The notes under the pieces are model-generated. The model searched no databases. It was not told the origin of the DNA and saw only the letters and a list, made by a program, of their open reading frames with translations. Shown in pieces: positions 37,549-48,267 of a stretch of DNA of 64,000 nucleotides. The number at the start of each line of letters is the position of its first letter. The stretch's first letter is position 1. The position numbers and the translations under genes are program-made. Source of the stretch: Bryoerythrophyllum caledonicum (Eukaryota; Streptophyta; Bryopsida; Pottiales; Pottiaceae); the NCBI GenBank assembly GCA_963971425.1, contig OZ020524.1, positions 16,061,845-16,125,844 on the forward strand, given 5' to 3'.

Positions 37549-37759
37549 ACATCAATCGGAACCGTATATTTAGGCTCTGTAGAATACAAAAATGTATTAA
37601 AGTTCGCAAGACTTACACCTTTGGATTGAAGACTCTTCAACTAACATGTTTCCTCTAAAGGTCATTTCAAACAATCTGAACCTTATCATGTTCAAATACG
37701 GCACTATACATGTAGAATAATGTTGCCACCAATGGCACCTTTTGACATTTAAGGGTTAA
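37545..37759 (+). mobile_element. TTAA-type MITE, copy A4
   Basis: 215 bp; left end TTAAACATCAATCGG (eroded), right end TGACATTTAAGGGTTAA. With A3 it forms a ~440-bp inverted repeat centred near 37547. Confidence 0.92.
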
Positions 37760-39026
37760 GGCCTAACGTCCATTCTTAGATCGTTGGGGGCACAGTAACC
37801 TTTGTAGCAAGCGCTACAGGTCACCTCCAAAAAACTTTGAGGACAATTTAGAGGCGGAACAAGATGATCATCTATTAAGACTGGCTTCACCCAAGCATTG
37901 GCGAGCTACAATAAACTCCATGAAGTGGGGTTGTGATGAAATGTACCATGTGTGTAAACATGGTTATGCATAATCTACTACACTATCCTAAATTGTCCTG
38001 GGCCTTGTGAGCTCATTGGCATTAAAGAGTTTAAAAACTTTGTCAAGAAACCTGTTGACTTGCCAAAAAACTTTGTCAAAAAACAAGTTTAAAAAATTTG
38101 TCAAGATACTTGCCTTGATTTTTGTCACAATTTTATCCACATAGCTTGATAATATCATTGGATTCATTATCGTCCTCAACTCTTTGTCAAATTGGCTATG
38201 AAAGGCTTTTTTTTTCCTTGTTGCATATTTTTTGTTAAGTCATCTGAAGTTTTAACAAAATGTTTCTTTTTTTGGTTTGTTGTATTACCTTTTAATACTT
38301 TGAAGGCTACATATTACTTAGGCAATAGGTTGTCGACTGCTTTATACAAAAATAAGTCAAGTCCATAAGCTTTGTGTAATTTATTTTGGGACTATTGAAC
38401 CCCTAGGATTCCATAGGGGCATGGGCGGTCCCCGGTTAAGTCTCCAATTAAGTTCCCAAATGAGTCTCTGTCCTTTTCCTTGGAAACACCGCCCATTATT
38501 TGCCACGTGGCTTCATTGGGGATGCCAAAATTGTGCACATGGCTTCACCTTAAGAGACCTACTACTTTTATTTATAAAGAGACTAAATTCTTCAATGTTT
38601 TTAAGTTGAGAGTTATTCTTATCATGTTTGATGTTTCTTGAATTAAATAATATAACCAAATATATGATATTTGATATATAAGTTTTAAGATTAAATAATG
38701 TAACCAAATATTAGATTCATCTAAAAATATCTCAAGTAAATGAAAGTTTTTATCTAACATTTTCTTAAGATTCCTTTTGAAGAAATTAAGAGGATTTCAT
38801 TTATTTCATATAAAAGTGAATGTGGAAAAAATATATTAAAAAATATTAAAAAATAAAATAAAAATATATATATATATACATACTACCACTTATAGACAAA
38901 TATATGAAACTGCATTCAACCATGGTGGGGACCTTTGAGTTATTGGTTGGGTACTTTCAACATGTCTTAGGAAGTAAAAATATGTCCATTTTTCTTCACA
39001 ACCATGAAAGCAAGCTAGGATAGATA
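37760..39026. other. Gene-free spacer
   Basis: AT-rich non-coding sequence with A- and T-runs and short TATATA tracts near 38860. I see no gene and no complete transposon. Confidence 0.6.
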
Positions 39027-39870
39027 ATGTCTACCCTCAAAAGGATAAAATAGTTCTATTCCAACTACCTACTATGTCCTATGCATGTGGACTCAGTGGT
39101 GGTACAAACAAATACTTTATACATGTCCGCTCATACTCAAAGATGCCACTGTAATGCAAGATTCAAACCGGACCTATTATGTGTTAGAGGACTATCATAC
39201 AAAGACCCCCCACCAAACCACATAGACCCTAGTCTCACCATCCAATTTATTGAATTCACATATTGCAATGATAGATTCTCTCCGGACACTATTGCAAACA
39301 AAACAAATAAATACCAACCACTACTTGACGATATTCAAGCACTAGGATGGAAAGTAGACCCCCTCATTGTCATCACCGCGGGTGCTAGAGCCACCACCTT
39401 CATCCCCTCAATGACAACCCTTGAAGAAACATTTAAAATCCCCATCACTTCAATCAAAACCACCTTCTCAAATATTAACACTATTGCAATTCAACATGCT
39501 ATGTCGATACTCTTACATAAACGTAAACTTGAAAACAACCAACCCCTACCCGACGCTTCAAACCCCCCTTTATAGATCTACAACCGCATTTGCATTTCAC
39601 CGCACTTGCCCTCCCTCTTTTAGGACTTTTTGGGACCTAGGGCCGCTTTTTATTCTGGTTACTTGTTACTGGGTACATAGTGTCTACCCTCGAAAGGGGG
39701 AAGTAGTTCCATACTACTAACCTATGCCCGGTGGGCATGGACTTAGTGGTGGAATGAACGGGCACTTCACTCATGCCGGCCCCCTACGGGGACCGGCGTT
39801 CTTCTTCTTCTTCTTCTACATGTCCGCTCCCTCTCGAGACTAGAGTTCTTCTTCTATTGATGCAATCTTT
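39027..39870 (+). mobile_element. Older LINE 3' tail split by a nested LINE insertion
   Basis: The tail begins GTCTACCCTCAAAAGG at about 39027 and reads to AATACTTTATACATGTCCGCTC at 39132. It resumes at 39830 (CCTCTCGAGACTAGAGTTCTTCTTC). Without the inserted copy c (39133-39816) it aligns over its length with the other tails, though more diverged, so it is the older element. Confidence 0.82.
39133..39816 (+). mobile_element. LINE (copy c): restriction-like endonuclease ORF end plus 3' tail
   Basis: 684 bp flanked by the exact 13-bp target-site duplication TACATGTCCGCTC (39120-39132 and 39817-39829). The open frame to 39575 shows a PD-(D/E)xK-like pattern: FKPDLLCVRG (P-D), IEFTYCND (E-x-T) and NKYQPLLDDIQALGW (K), then ITAGARATTFIPS and HKRKLENNQPLP. 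A ~110-bp spacer leads to the hairpin tail (about 39690-39816). The tail contains CCCTCGAAAGGGGG, GCCCGGTGGGC and CCGGCCCCCTACGGGGACCGG, and ends in (TTC)n. It is 5'-truncated within the endonuclease region, so it is non-autonomous. This is the best-preserved copy of the family here. Confidence 0.88.
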
Positions 39871-40439
39871 AGGCTTTAGCTTTTAAAAACTAAGAGCTTA
39901 GATGTACAGCTAAGTAGTTTAGTGATACTACAACTTTTGTTTTTAAAGTATTGTGAACTCGTTTTAGGAAGATGCTTTGCCAAAAAAAAATTAAAAAAAT
40001 TCTTATTGAACCTATAGAAGATAATGCCATTGTTAGTGTATCATGTTTTTCCTTCAAAAAGAATTTTGTCAACGCAATAATCTAAATGATAAATTCCTCC
40101 TATATTCAGTGCAAGAATAAATCAATACCCTTGATATTTGGTGCCCTTACCCTCCATATGCCTGGCCTTTATCTTCAACACAACCTAACATTACATTAGA
40201 CGTGAAAATTGGCTATGTGTTGATGTGCCTCTGGTTGGCTAGTGTTGTGTATTTTGACAATTTCTACACTAAATATTGCCTTTAGTGTACTAAACACCAA
40301 ATACAAACATGTATACTAATTGCAAACCACGCAATTTGTGTAGTGGCAGAATACCATATTAAATGCCAACTACTACACTATTTGGGAATTCCAATAAAGA
40401 TTGGAATTTAAAAATGTCTATTTGTGGTCATTTAGTGTA
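39871..40439. other. Gene-free spacer
   Basis: AT-rich. Several TTTAGTGTA/TACACTAA words between 40265 and 40435 suggest a degraded relative of the 44869 MITE family, but I could not delimit it. Confidence 0.4.
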
Positions 40440-41030
40440 TCAAAAGTAGAAGAGAATTATTTGTACATTTGGAGTATCAAAAAATAAGAAGAGAAAAAAC
40501 AAAAACTTGTAGAGATTTTTTTTTTAAAAACAACAATTTGGAGAAAAGAACAACATAGAGAAATCAACAACTTTGAAAAAGAACAATTTAGAAACACCAA
40601 CAATTGAGAGAAAACAACAATTTGGAGAGAAAAATTTGGAAAGACAACATAGATATGGAAGGAAAGTGAATTTGCAATCCAAAAAAAAAAACGATTGCAG
40701 AAAGAGATTGGAAAATATAAACTAAGGTTTAAAAGGAATGAGATTTTTTTTTAGAAAAACATTTGATAAAGGGATCATTTGAAAAAGGAAAGATTTGGAA
40801 AACGAAAACTATAAAAATAGAAAAACTTGAATAAGAAAACATTTGAAAAAGGAAACTTGCAAAAAAGTAATCTTTTGAAGAAGGAAACATTTGAAAAAGA
40901 AAACATTTGAAAAAATAACATTTAGGAAACGTAACCTTTGGAAAATGAACTTGTTATATAAGTAACATTTTGAAAAAGTATTGCTTTTGAAACGTAAGAT
41001 TTTTTAAAAGTAAAAATTCAAAAAAGTACC
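40440..41030. repeat. Purine-rich degenerate array
   Basis: The strand is almost entirely A and G with scattered T. It is built from variants of GAAAAAGGAAACATTTG and AACAATTTGGAGA at roughly 15-25 bp spacing. No ORF. It directly precedes the Tc1/mariner remnant and may be an expanded internal repeat. Confidence 0.75.
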
Positions 41031-41032
41031 GT

Positions 41033-41639
41033 GGATGGAGTCCCGAAGAGTGGGAGCGTATTGTTTGGACAGAATAATCTATTTTTGAGATTGGAAAAAG
41101 TTCTCGACAAATTCATGTTTGAAGAAGTGCATATGAGTGCTATTTATTAGGTTGTATAGTTCCTACTTTTAAAAGTGGATGGACATCTTTGATGATTTGG
41201 GTGCATTTGCTTGAGGACAGAAGTCACAACTTGTCTTAATGCCAAAAAGTCGACGTTTTGCTAAGGATTTTGTGGATGTGGTCTACGATGGCGAATTGAT
41301 TCATTTCTTGGATAGAGTTCCAAAGGAGTGCTTATGGAAGATGGTGCACCTATCCATCACAGCAAAACATGTGAAGAATGGAGACAAACCCACCAACTCG
41401 AAAAGCTCAATTGGCCTGCAAACTCTCCCAATCTCAATTCAATCGAGAATGTCTAGAGGATGCTAAAAGATGTTGTGCAACATGGCAAGGAATGCCCTAG
41501 AAACTTAGGAGTGTTGACGGTAGTTCTTGAAAGAGAGTGGAATTTGGTCAGTGGTAAAAAGCTCCTTCAACAATGTCATTCTATGCCCTCAAGGTTACAA
41601 GCAGTGAATGACGCTAAAGGAGGACATCCACGTTGGTAG
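41033..41639 (+). pseudogene. Tc1/mariner transposase pseudogene (C-terminal two thirds)
   Basis: Translation in shifting frames gives WSPEEWERIVWTE (the WTDES region, with a stop replacing the next codon), PTFKSGWTSLMIW, DVVYDGELIHFL, MEDGAPIHHSKTCEEW (second catalytic Asp region, D-x-A-P-x-H) and LNWPANSPNLNSIENV. The next codon is TAG where Trp is usual (IENxW), then RMLKDVVQHGKE. The stretch ends in LLQQCHSMPSRLQAVNDAKG at 41639. These are the conserved blocks of Tc1-like transposases. Several stops and at least one frameshift (near 41330) make it inactive. The N-terminal DNA-binding part is absent or replaced by the purine-rich array. Confidence 0.87.
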
Positions 41640-41654
41640 ATACGGAATAGTTTT

Positions 41655-42530
41655 TTTTTTGTGTACACATCTTTTGGCTTTGAAATCTATCTCACATGTT
41701 ACCAACATGGAGGTGATCTTGTGGCCAAAATTTCATTATGTATCAACAAAAACTCAATCCTAGGAAGGGTGTTGAAGTTGGAAGTAGTGGTAAGCTTTCC
41801 CCTTTGTTTCTCACAACAACACATGTTGGTAGACTTGGTATATGTTTTTTTGTGTAGATCTTTTGAATTTGAAATTTTCCACACTTGTATTTGACGTGAA
41901 GATGACTTCATACCCAAATTTTGATGGACAAATAATTTTTTTGAATTCTTGGGAGGGTGTCAAAGTGGGTAGGTGTGAAACTTTTCTCACAGCCAACCCC
42001 CATATTAGTAGTTTTGAATATTTTCGTTTGAACACATTTTCTGGCCTTGAAATTTTTTCCACATGTTATTAACATAAAGATAACCGTGTGTCAAAAATTT
42101 CATGTTGAAATAACAAACTCTCAGCCGTAGGGAGGGTGTCAAAGTTGGAAGTAGTAAAATGGTTTTTCCCTTTGTTTCTCACAACTACACATGTTGGTAG
42201 ATTTGGGATGTGATTTTTTTCGTGCATTTTTTGGACTTGAAAATTTCCACACATGTAATCAACATAAAGGTGTTTTCACTCCAAATATTCCGTGGGCAAA
42301 AAAAATTTCCTCAATCCTTGGGAGGGTGTTAAAGTTGGCAGCTACGAAACTTTTATCACAACTACCCCATGGTGGTTAATCTTTGATATCTTTTGTACTA
42401 TGAGTCCCCTAGACTTCAAATTTGGTATGCGTATTTTCAACATAAAGGTGATGTTGTCTTCAAAATTTGAGGATAACAAAATAATTTTTAGCCTTGAGGA
42501 GGGTGTCAAAGTTGGCAGCGGTGTGGGACA
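41655..42530. repeat. Tandem array of ~175-190 bp units (about five copies)
   Basis: The marker GGGAGGGTGTCAAAGTTGG recurs at about 41766, 41951, 42131, 42322 and 42497 with small changes. It is followed each time by an AGTAGTAAAAT/AGCTACGAAAC variant, and preceded by CAACATAAAGGTGATxTT and CCACACATGTx. Period and divergence resemble an old satellite-like array. It begins directly after the Tc1/mariner stop. Confidence 0.85.
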
Positions 42531-44868
42531 CCGTCCCTGGAATTGCCCAAACGCCAATTTGAATGTCACCCTTCTGTATACGGTGCCCCTCTCTATAAGA
42601 TCCATCAAGCCTGAGATATTTCAAAAAATATCCTGGTATCGTGAACGACGAGTACGCACAGTGAATGACACAGTGAATGACAAGTGTGCAACGAACGCGA
42701 CAAAAAATCTTATATCGGCTCTTCATCTTATAAGGTAGCGGTTGATATTTCCGTGCAGTTCCAATTGTCGCACCCTACATTCCAGGGCTGTGTGTCAGAA
42801 ACCAACCAGCCTGGCTTCAGAAAGTGTCCAAGCTTGTTCTAATTCCGCCCATGCTTGGGAAAATTGAGAACTTCTGATTGGTTCGAATTGGTGCACAAGT
42901 GCTCTATTTTCAGAATCCAACCTCTCATGAACACCATGACTCTATGAGCGGTTATTGGCCACTCTAGGCCTTCGTTCTTAAAAATTCATAGAAAATTGTA
43001 GAAATGCTCAAAAAATGTTTTTTTTTTGGGATGCCTTTGCAATAGCTTTGCGAAGCACCCAAAAATCATAAATTTTTTCTTTCACAAGTCTAAATATGCA
43101 AACCTGAAATTCGGACGGGAATATCAACCTCTACCTTATATAAACCCGTCAGTACTCTCAACACCACCACAATTCCATAATTCTACAATTCATAGACCCA
43201 AACTCTAGTAGATAATAAGCTCACGTACATGTGACCAAATGCAACCCCCATCCGCACCCGAACGTTATGTCGCCCCACGTGACGCAATCCATGTACTCTG
43301 TAATTCTAGAATCACACTTGCGAACACTTAGAAACGCATTTGAGAACAATTGGGAACACTTAGGAATACCTGGGGATGCTATGGGAACTCATCTTGAACA
43401 CAATGTAAATCCTTTGGGAACTCCATAGGAATGCCTTGGGAACTCTATTGAAACATGTTGGAAACTCTACAAGAACTCTATGGAAACGCAATGGGAACTT
43501 AGTGTAAACTCATTGGGAACTCATGGTTCACGGATGAGTTACAAATATAGTTAACCCCTAAAAATCCTTGTGTTCTTGGGAGCTCGAAAACCAAAAATTG
43601 CGAATTTCTACCACCTTGTTGGAATTGAGGTATGGTCAATGTATTTACTGTTTTTTAGTACTTTCAACCGTAGGATCTTGAACCTAGCTACTATGGAATA
43701 TACTATGTCAAATTTGAGCCGTTGGATGTGCACCATTTGTGAGATTATAATGTTCAAAGTTGATGCAAAACTTTTTTTGGGCATTGTTTAAAAGACATAG
43801 TCTACTTTGTGGAAAGGAAAACTTGATGATTGCTACACCAATCATTTTGCTCATATTTTTTTCCATGTGGAGAATCATGTTCTGAATGCCTATGCAAAAT
43901 TTTAGAGACTCGTTCGGCTTTTTGGACCTTCATGCAAATTATTTTCCAACAGAAGGTATAAAAACGGTGATTTGGAAAAACATGCATCACGTTTATTGTA
44001 TTTAATTTAGGAAAAAAATGAACGGTGAGTAGGTACCTCTTTAAGTTTGTGAATTTTGGGAAAATTTATTTTTGAAAAATTATGAAATCTCAAATTTTGA
44101 CGAATTTTGAAAGAAAAAAATGTAATATTGTGGAAAACTTTGAAACTTGTTGTTGTAATTTTTAAGGCTGCCCTCGCAGAATTGGTAAAAGGTTCAACAT
44201 GGGTCACTTGGAAATTTGAATAGAAACTTAGTTATGAACATATTAGCAAAAAAACATTTCAAAAAAATGTTGAAAATAAAAAGTTTTTTTCTGCCCGCCC
44301 AGAGGTTGAAAACTAAAATTTGAGTAAATAAGCTCAAAAATTGGAATTCGACTTTGCAAATTGTTGCACATACACCTTGTAGTATAGGGAACACCCCGTA
44401 AAAATCTTTTGCAAAAATATTAAATTTAACCCCTTGAACTAGGCTGCCCGAAATAGCAAAAAGCCATTTTGGCTTTCAAGGATCTTTAGGGGTTAAAAAA
44501 ATATGAGTTGGAAGGGATAATCCAATGGTATGGTTACTAACCAAACCAAAATTACACCTAATCCCATCTGGGCATCAAGTACCAAACTGGGGGACATAGG
44601 AGCCGAGATAGGGGATCTCTATAATTTTGGGCTACAAGCTTCTTCAGGGAGGTGGACCCCCGTCTTAAAAGCACCCTCTTATTTTTCTAGCCCTCTCATT
44701 TTAGGGAGTCTTTAGGCTATTTAATAGAATTTTTTTGGACAAATTTGGGGATGCGGCTCCAATTGATCCAAAATAGGCCTCGATTTTCTTTAAATAGGTC
44801 CCCATCCAAAAATAAAACAGGGGCTAGGTTTACCCCACTGCCATCCTCCAAACGCTCGTAGCCCATAA
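42531..44868. other. Gene-free region with a degenerate GGGAACTC repeat
   Basis: Between about 43318 and 43530 words such as TTGGGAACTCxATxGGAA recur every ~20-25 bp. The rest has homopolymer runs and short frames only. No gene is seen. Confidence 0.6.
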
Positions 44869-45090
44869 CTACACTAAAATTGAGAATTAGTGTAACCACA
44901 CTAATTAATTTGTAAATGCTATAAGTTTTTACTTTAAATGAAGGTTTTTACTATGAGCAAAACTATTGATACTATTCAACGAGGGGAATCATTGTAAACA
45001 TCGTTGGTAAAAAAATTCATCACAAGTAAAAACTTATTAACATTTTAGATCATTTACTGTGCTTAACACTAATTCTCAATTTTAGTGTAG
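44869..45090. mobile_element. MITE family B, copy 1
   Basis: 222 bp with perfect 25-bp terminal inverted repeats: CTACACTAAAATTGAGAATT... at 44869-44893, mirrored at 45066-45090. Inner arms around AAGTTTTTACTT and AAGTAAAAACTT extend the fold. No coding capacity. The superfamily is undetermined because no clear target duplication is visible. Confidence 0.9.
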
Positions 45091-45659
45091 AGAGATTTGG
45101 TCACCAAACGAGGTGCCTTTGGTTAATCTAACATGTGCGCTAGCCTATTACTGTACGAGTCACAGTCACAGTCAGAGGTGCGCGGGAGTCCAGTCACGGA
45201 TCGAATGATCCGACGTGGACCACCGTCCCCCGCCACGTCACCAGTCACTCATCCGTTCAACAAGTAGGATGCCATGCTTCACTCCACTGCAGAGTTCGCG
45301 TGAGGAATTCCGAGCTGCATCCGATCGACTTCACTCTCACCCTGTGTGACATTCCGTGTCGCAATCCAGAAGCGCACAAGTGAGCCAGAAGAAATCGTAA
45401 GCAATTTACATGTCCAAATCTCAAACAACAATTGTCAAAATCATCGCAATTACTGTTGAATTGGAATTCTTTTCTCGCTTCTTCAACTGATCCTCGACGG
45501 TGTCGCTCCAATTCGGACAGGTGAGACCACTACTACGCAATTTCTCATGTTCCTCGCAGTTGTTGCTTTTATCAACTCCAACTAGTATGATACTTTGAAA
45601 ATCAGTAGGTGGGTGATCACTTGCGAGCTGGTTTGAATATTCTCACGTGGTGCTCTGTT

Positions 45660-45820
45660 TTCCGTCACAGTCTGAGCAGGATCATGGGCGCAGATCGAGA
45701 TGACTAGGGTTTGATGAGGTTTAGATCCTCTAACAAAATAGGAAGGAGAACAATACCAGCGGTGGTGTTACGTGATCGTTTAGGGTTTTTGAGCTCAATT
45801 TAGGGTTTAGTCAGGAAGTG
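45660..45820 (+). promoter_or_regulatory. Probable 5' UTR/promoter of HMG-CoA lyase with telo-box motifs
   Basis: TAGGGTTT occurs three times within 110 bp (about 45705, 45781 and 45801), i.e. telo-box-like AAACCCTA on the other strand, just upstream of the ATG at 45821. Such motifs commonly mark promoters or 5' UTRs of plant housekeeping genes. No TATA box is evident. Confidence 0.5.
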
Positions 45821-47949
45821 ATGGGATTGGGAACCAGGTGCGGCAGACTTGTGCAGACAGTGAATTACTGGAGGATGATGTCCACCCGAACGAAGAGTTC
45901 TAGTGCTGGAGAATTCTCTTCCCGAAGTTACAAAACACGCTCCACTGTCAAGGTTAGTGTTCTGGTCTTCCCATGCTTCTTCGTCTTTATTGCATGAACC
46001 CTCAAACGCGTCAGTCGGGAACTGTATATTTATTGGCACGTATTTTTCTATGTATTACAGTTCAGCAAAGACCTACACCTTTGGATTGAAGATTCTTCAA
46101 CTAACATCTTTCATTTGGAGATCATTTCAATATGTGAACCTTATCATGTTCAAATACAACACCATACATGTAGAATACTGTGGCCACCAGTGGCACTTTC
46201 TGACGTGCAAGGGTTAAGATTGGTGATAATTAAGTTGAGTGTTCCTGCAGGTTCCAGGTCTTCCGAGCTATGTAAAAATAGTGGAAGTCGGTCCTCGGGA
46301 CGGCTTGCAGAATGAGAAGGAGATCGTTCCTACGTCGGTGAAGGTGCAGCTCATTCAACGCCTGGTTGCCGCTGGGCTACCTGTTGTGGAAGCCACAAGC
46401 TTTGTGTCGCCCAAGTGGGTGCCTCAGGTGTGTTAATGGTGCTCTTTCTTTAGGAAACCTTAGTCAAACGGGTATGTTCGTTTTCTGACATGTTGGTGTG
46501 GAGAGTGCTGCTGATGTGAGCTCTGGTTGTTATGGTAGCTGGCAGATGCAAAGGATGTCATGGCTTCTGTCCGGAATTTGGAACGGAGCCGGTTGCCTGT
46601 TTTGGTACCGAACTTGAAGGTATAGGTTGGAGTTACTTTGCTGTGTAAGCTTCAGCTTTGTAAGGTTCAGAATGTAGGGTGTGACCTGCCATAAGGTCAA
46701 TTCTGGATTGACATATCTGAAGGCTATCTTAATGTTGATATTATGTATATTGATTGTTAATTATCCTTTGGATATGATGAAAAGGATAAGGTGTGAGTTG
46801 AGTAGGACAATTTATTATTGGTTGAGTCAAGGTTATTTGGATTTGTGCGAAACTTGTGCGGTTTTATTCAGTAACATCATAAGAAACATGTTTTTCAATC
46901 ATTACTGACATGGCGGGTATATTTCTTTCTGTAGGGTTTCAAGGCTGCTATGGAAGCGGGGGCACAGGAGGTAGCGATTTTTGCTGCTGCTTCGGAGTCG
47001 TTCGCCAAAGCCAACACGAACTGTACCATTGAGGAAAGTATCAATCGGTTTCGAGAAGTGTGCGACGCAGCCAAGGAGCAAGATATTCCTGTGCGAGGGT
47101 ATGATTTTATCACTGCAAATATAGCTTGATGTGAGAAGCACCAGTAGTATGTTGGTTATTGATTTCCCTGGCTCGTGTGCAGGTACGTTTCATGCGTTGT
47201 CGGGTGCCCATTTGAAGGTCCCATAGCTCCTGACAAAGTAGCTCATGTGGCAAGAGAGCTGCACCGATTGGGCTGCTACGAAATTTCACTGGGCGACACA
47301 ATTGGGATTGGCAACCCTGGTAATAATCTTTATGATTGAACACAGCTCCCGTATGTGGTTCGTTTTCTCATGACTACCTTAGCTTAACCTGAGGCCCTCA
47401 TTTCCAGGAACGGTGAGGCGGATGCTCGAGGCAGTGTTGAAAGAAGTTCCTGCGTCCAATTTGGCGGTTCACTTGCACAACACGTATGGACAAGCTCTCG
47501 TCAACATAGTCGTTGCGCTTCAGGTAAGAAGAATTCTTTTTTTTCTTCAGCTTATATAAAAACTGTTCTCTTGAAGTATCACGAGATTATAAGCTAAGGT
47601 CTTATTACATGAGTTTGCATCAACAAAGGAAAGGAAATGAAATGTATCTCTCAGTATACAAAATCCCAGCTTCATAAATATATTTTTTACAACGTGGCAG
47701 ATGGGCATCAGTGTGGTGGATTCCTCGGTAGCAGGGTTGGGCGGCTGCCCATACGCCAAAGGCGCAACAGGCAACGTTGCCACTGAGGAAGTGCTGTATT
47801 TGTTAGACGGTCTTGGAATCAACACAGGCGTTGATATAGCTCAAGTAGTCGCAGCTGGAAAATTCATCTGTGAGCACATTGGTCGCGTTTCGGGTTCTAA
47901 AGTCGGCACGCCTCTGGAGAGCAGCTCCCTGGGGATGTCCAAACTCTAG
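45821..47949 (+). CDS. HMGCL: Hydroxymethylglutaryl-CoA lyase (351 aa, 7 exons)
   Basis: It cleaves HMG-CoA to acetyl-CoA and acetoacetate, the last step of leucine breakdown. Exons: 45821-45952, 46251-46427, 46539-46619, 46935-47098, 47183-47319, 47408-47523, 47701-47949, all GT-AG and in frame. The signature [16 protein letters not shown] is at residues 52-67. Catalytic or metal-binding residues align with human R41, D42, H233, H235, C266 and N275 at a constant offset of 19: R60, D61, H252, H254, C285 ([12 protein letters not shown]) and N294. Residues 1-44 are Arg/Ser-rich with few acids, as in a mitochondrial presequence. The protein ends in Ser-Lys-Leu, a canonical peroxisomal PTS1, so dual targeting is plausible. 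Intron 1 carries MITE A5. It is convergent with the F-box gene, 318 bp apart. Confidence 0.96.
45998..46216 (+). mobile_element. TTAA-type MITE, copy A5, in HMG-CoA lyase intron 1
   Basis: 219 bp; left end ACCCTCAAACGCGTCAG, right end TGACGTGCAAGGGTTAA. The interior has GACCTACACCTTTGGATTGAA and AATACTGTGGCCACCAGTGG. It fills most of intron 1 (45953-46250) and ends 34 bp before the 3' splice site. Confidence 0.93.
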
Positions 47950-48267
47950 TCTCCAACACTTGCTTCCATATTTTCCTCTCTAGCTGTAATCTAGTCCTCT
48001 GTTCCTGTTATTGAACTCTTTGGTGCAGAAGTTGTAGAGCATCCATAAGGGGCAACGTCTTGGCCGGGTTTCATCTCACAGTTTCATCCCCCTTTCACTT
48101 CTATCATGTCCCTTGCTACCCTTGAAAGGAAAAGCTAAGAATGTTGTACGTGTTGAATTCATCTGCTCTGCTCTCTATTATACAGGCCACAGGATATAGT
48201 TGCAGAAGAAACTGGCTCAATGGTGGACTTGGTTTAATATATTACAAAAGGAAGGCGAGGAGGATGG

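Noticed and set aside
41655-42530. Possible CRISPR-like array
   Set aside because: Units of 175-190 bp are diverged along their whole length, without short identical repeats and unique spacers. It is a eukaryotic tandem repeat.
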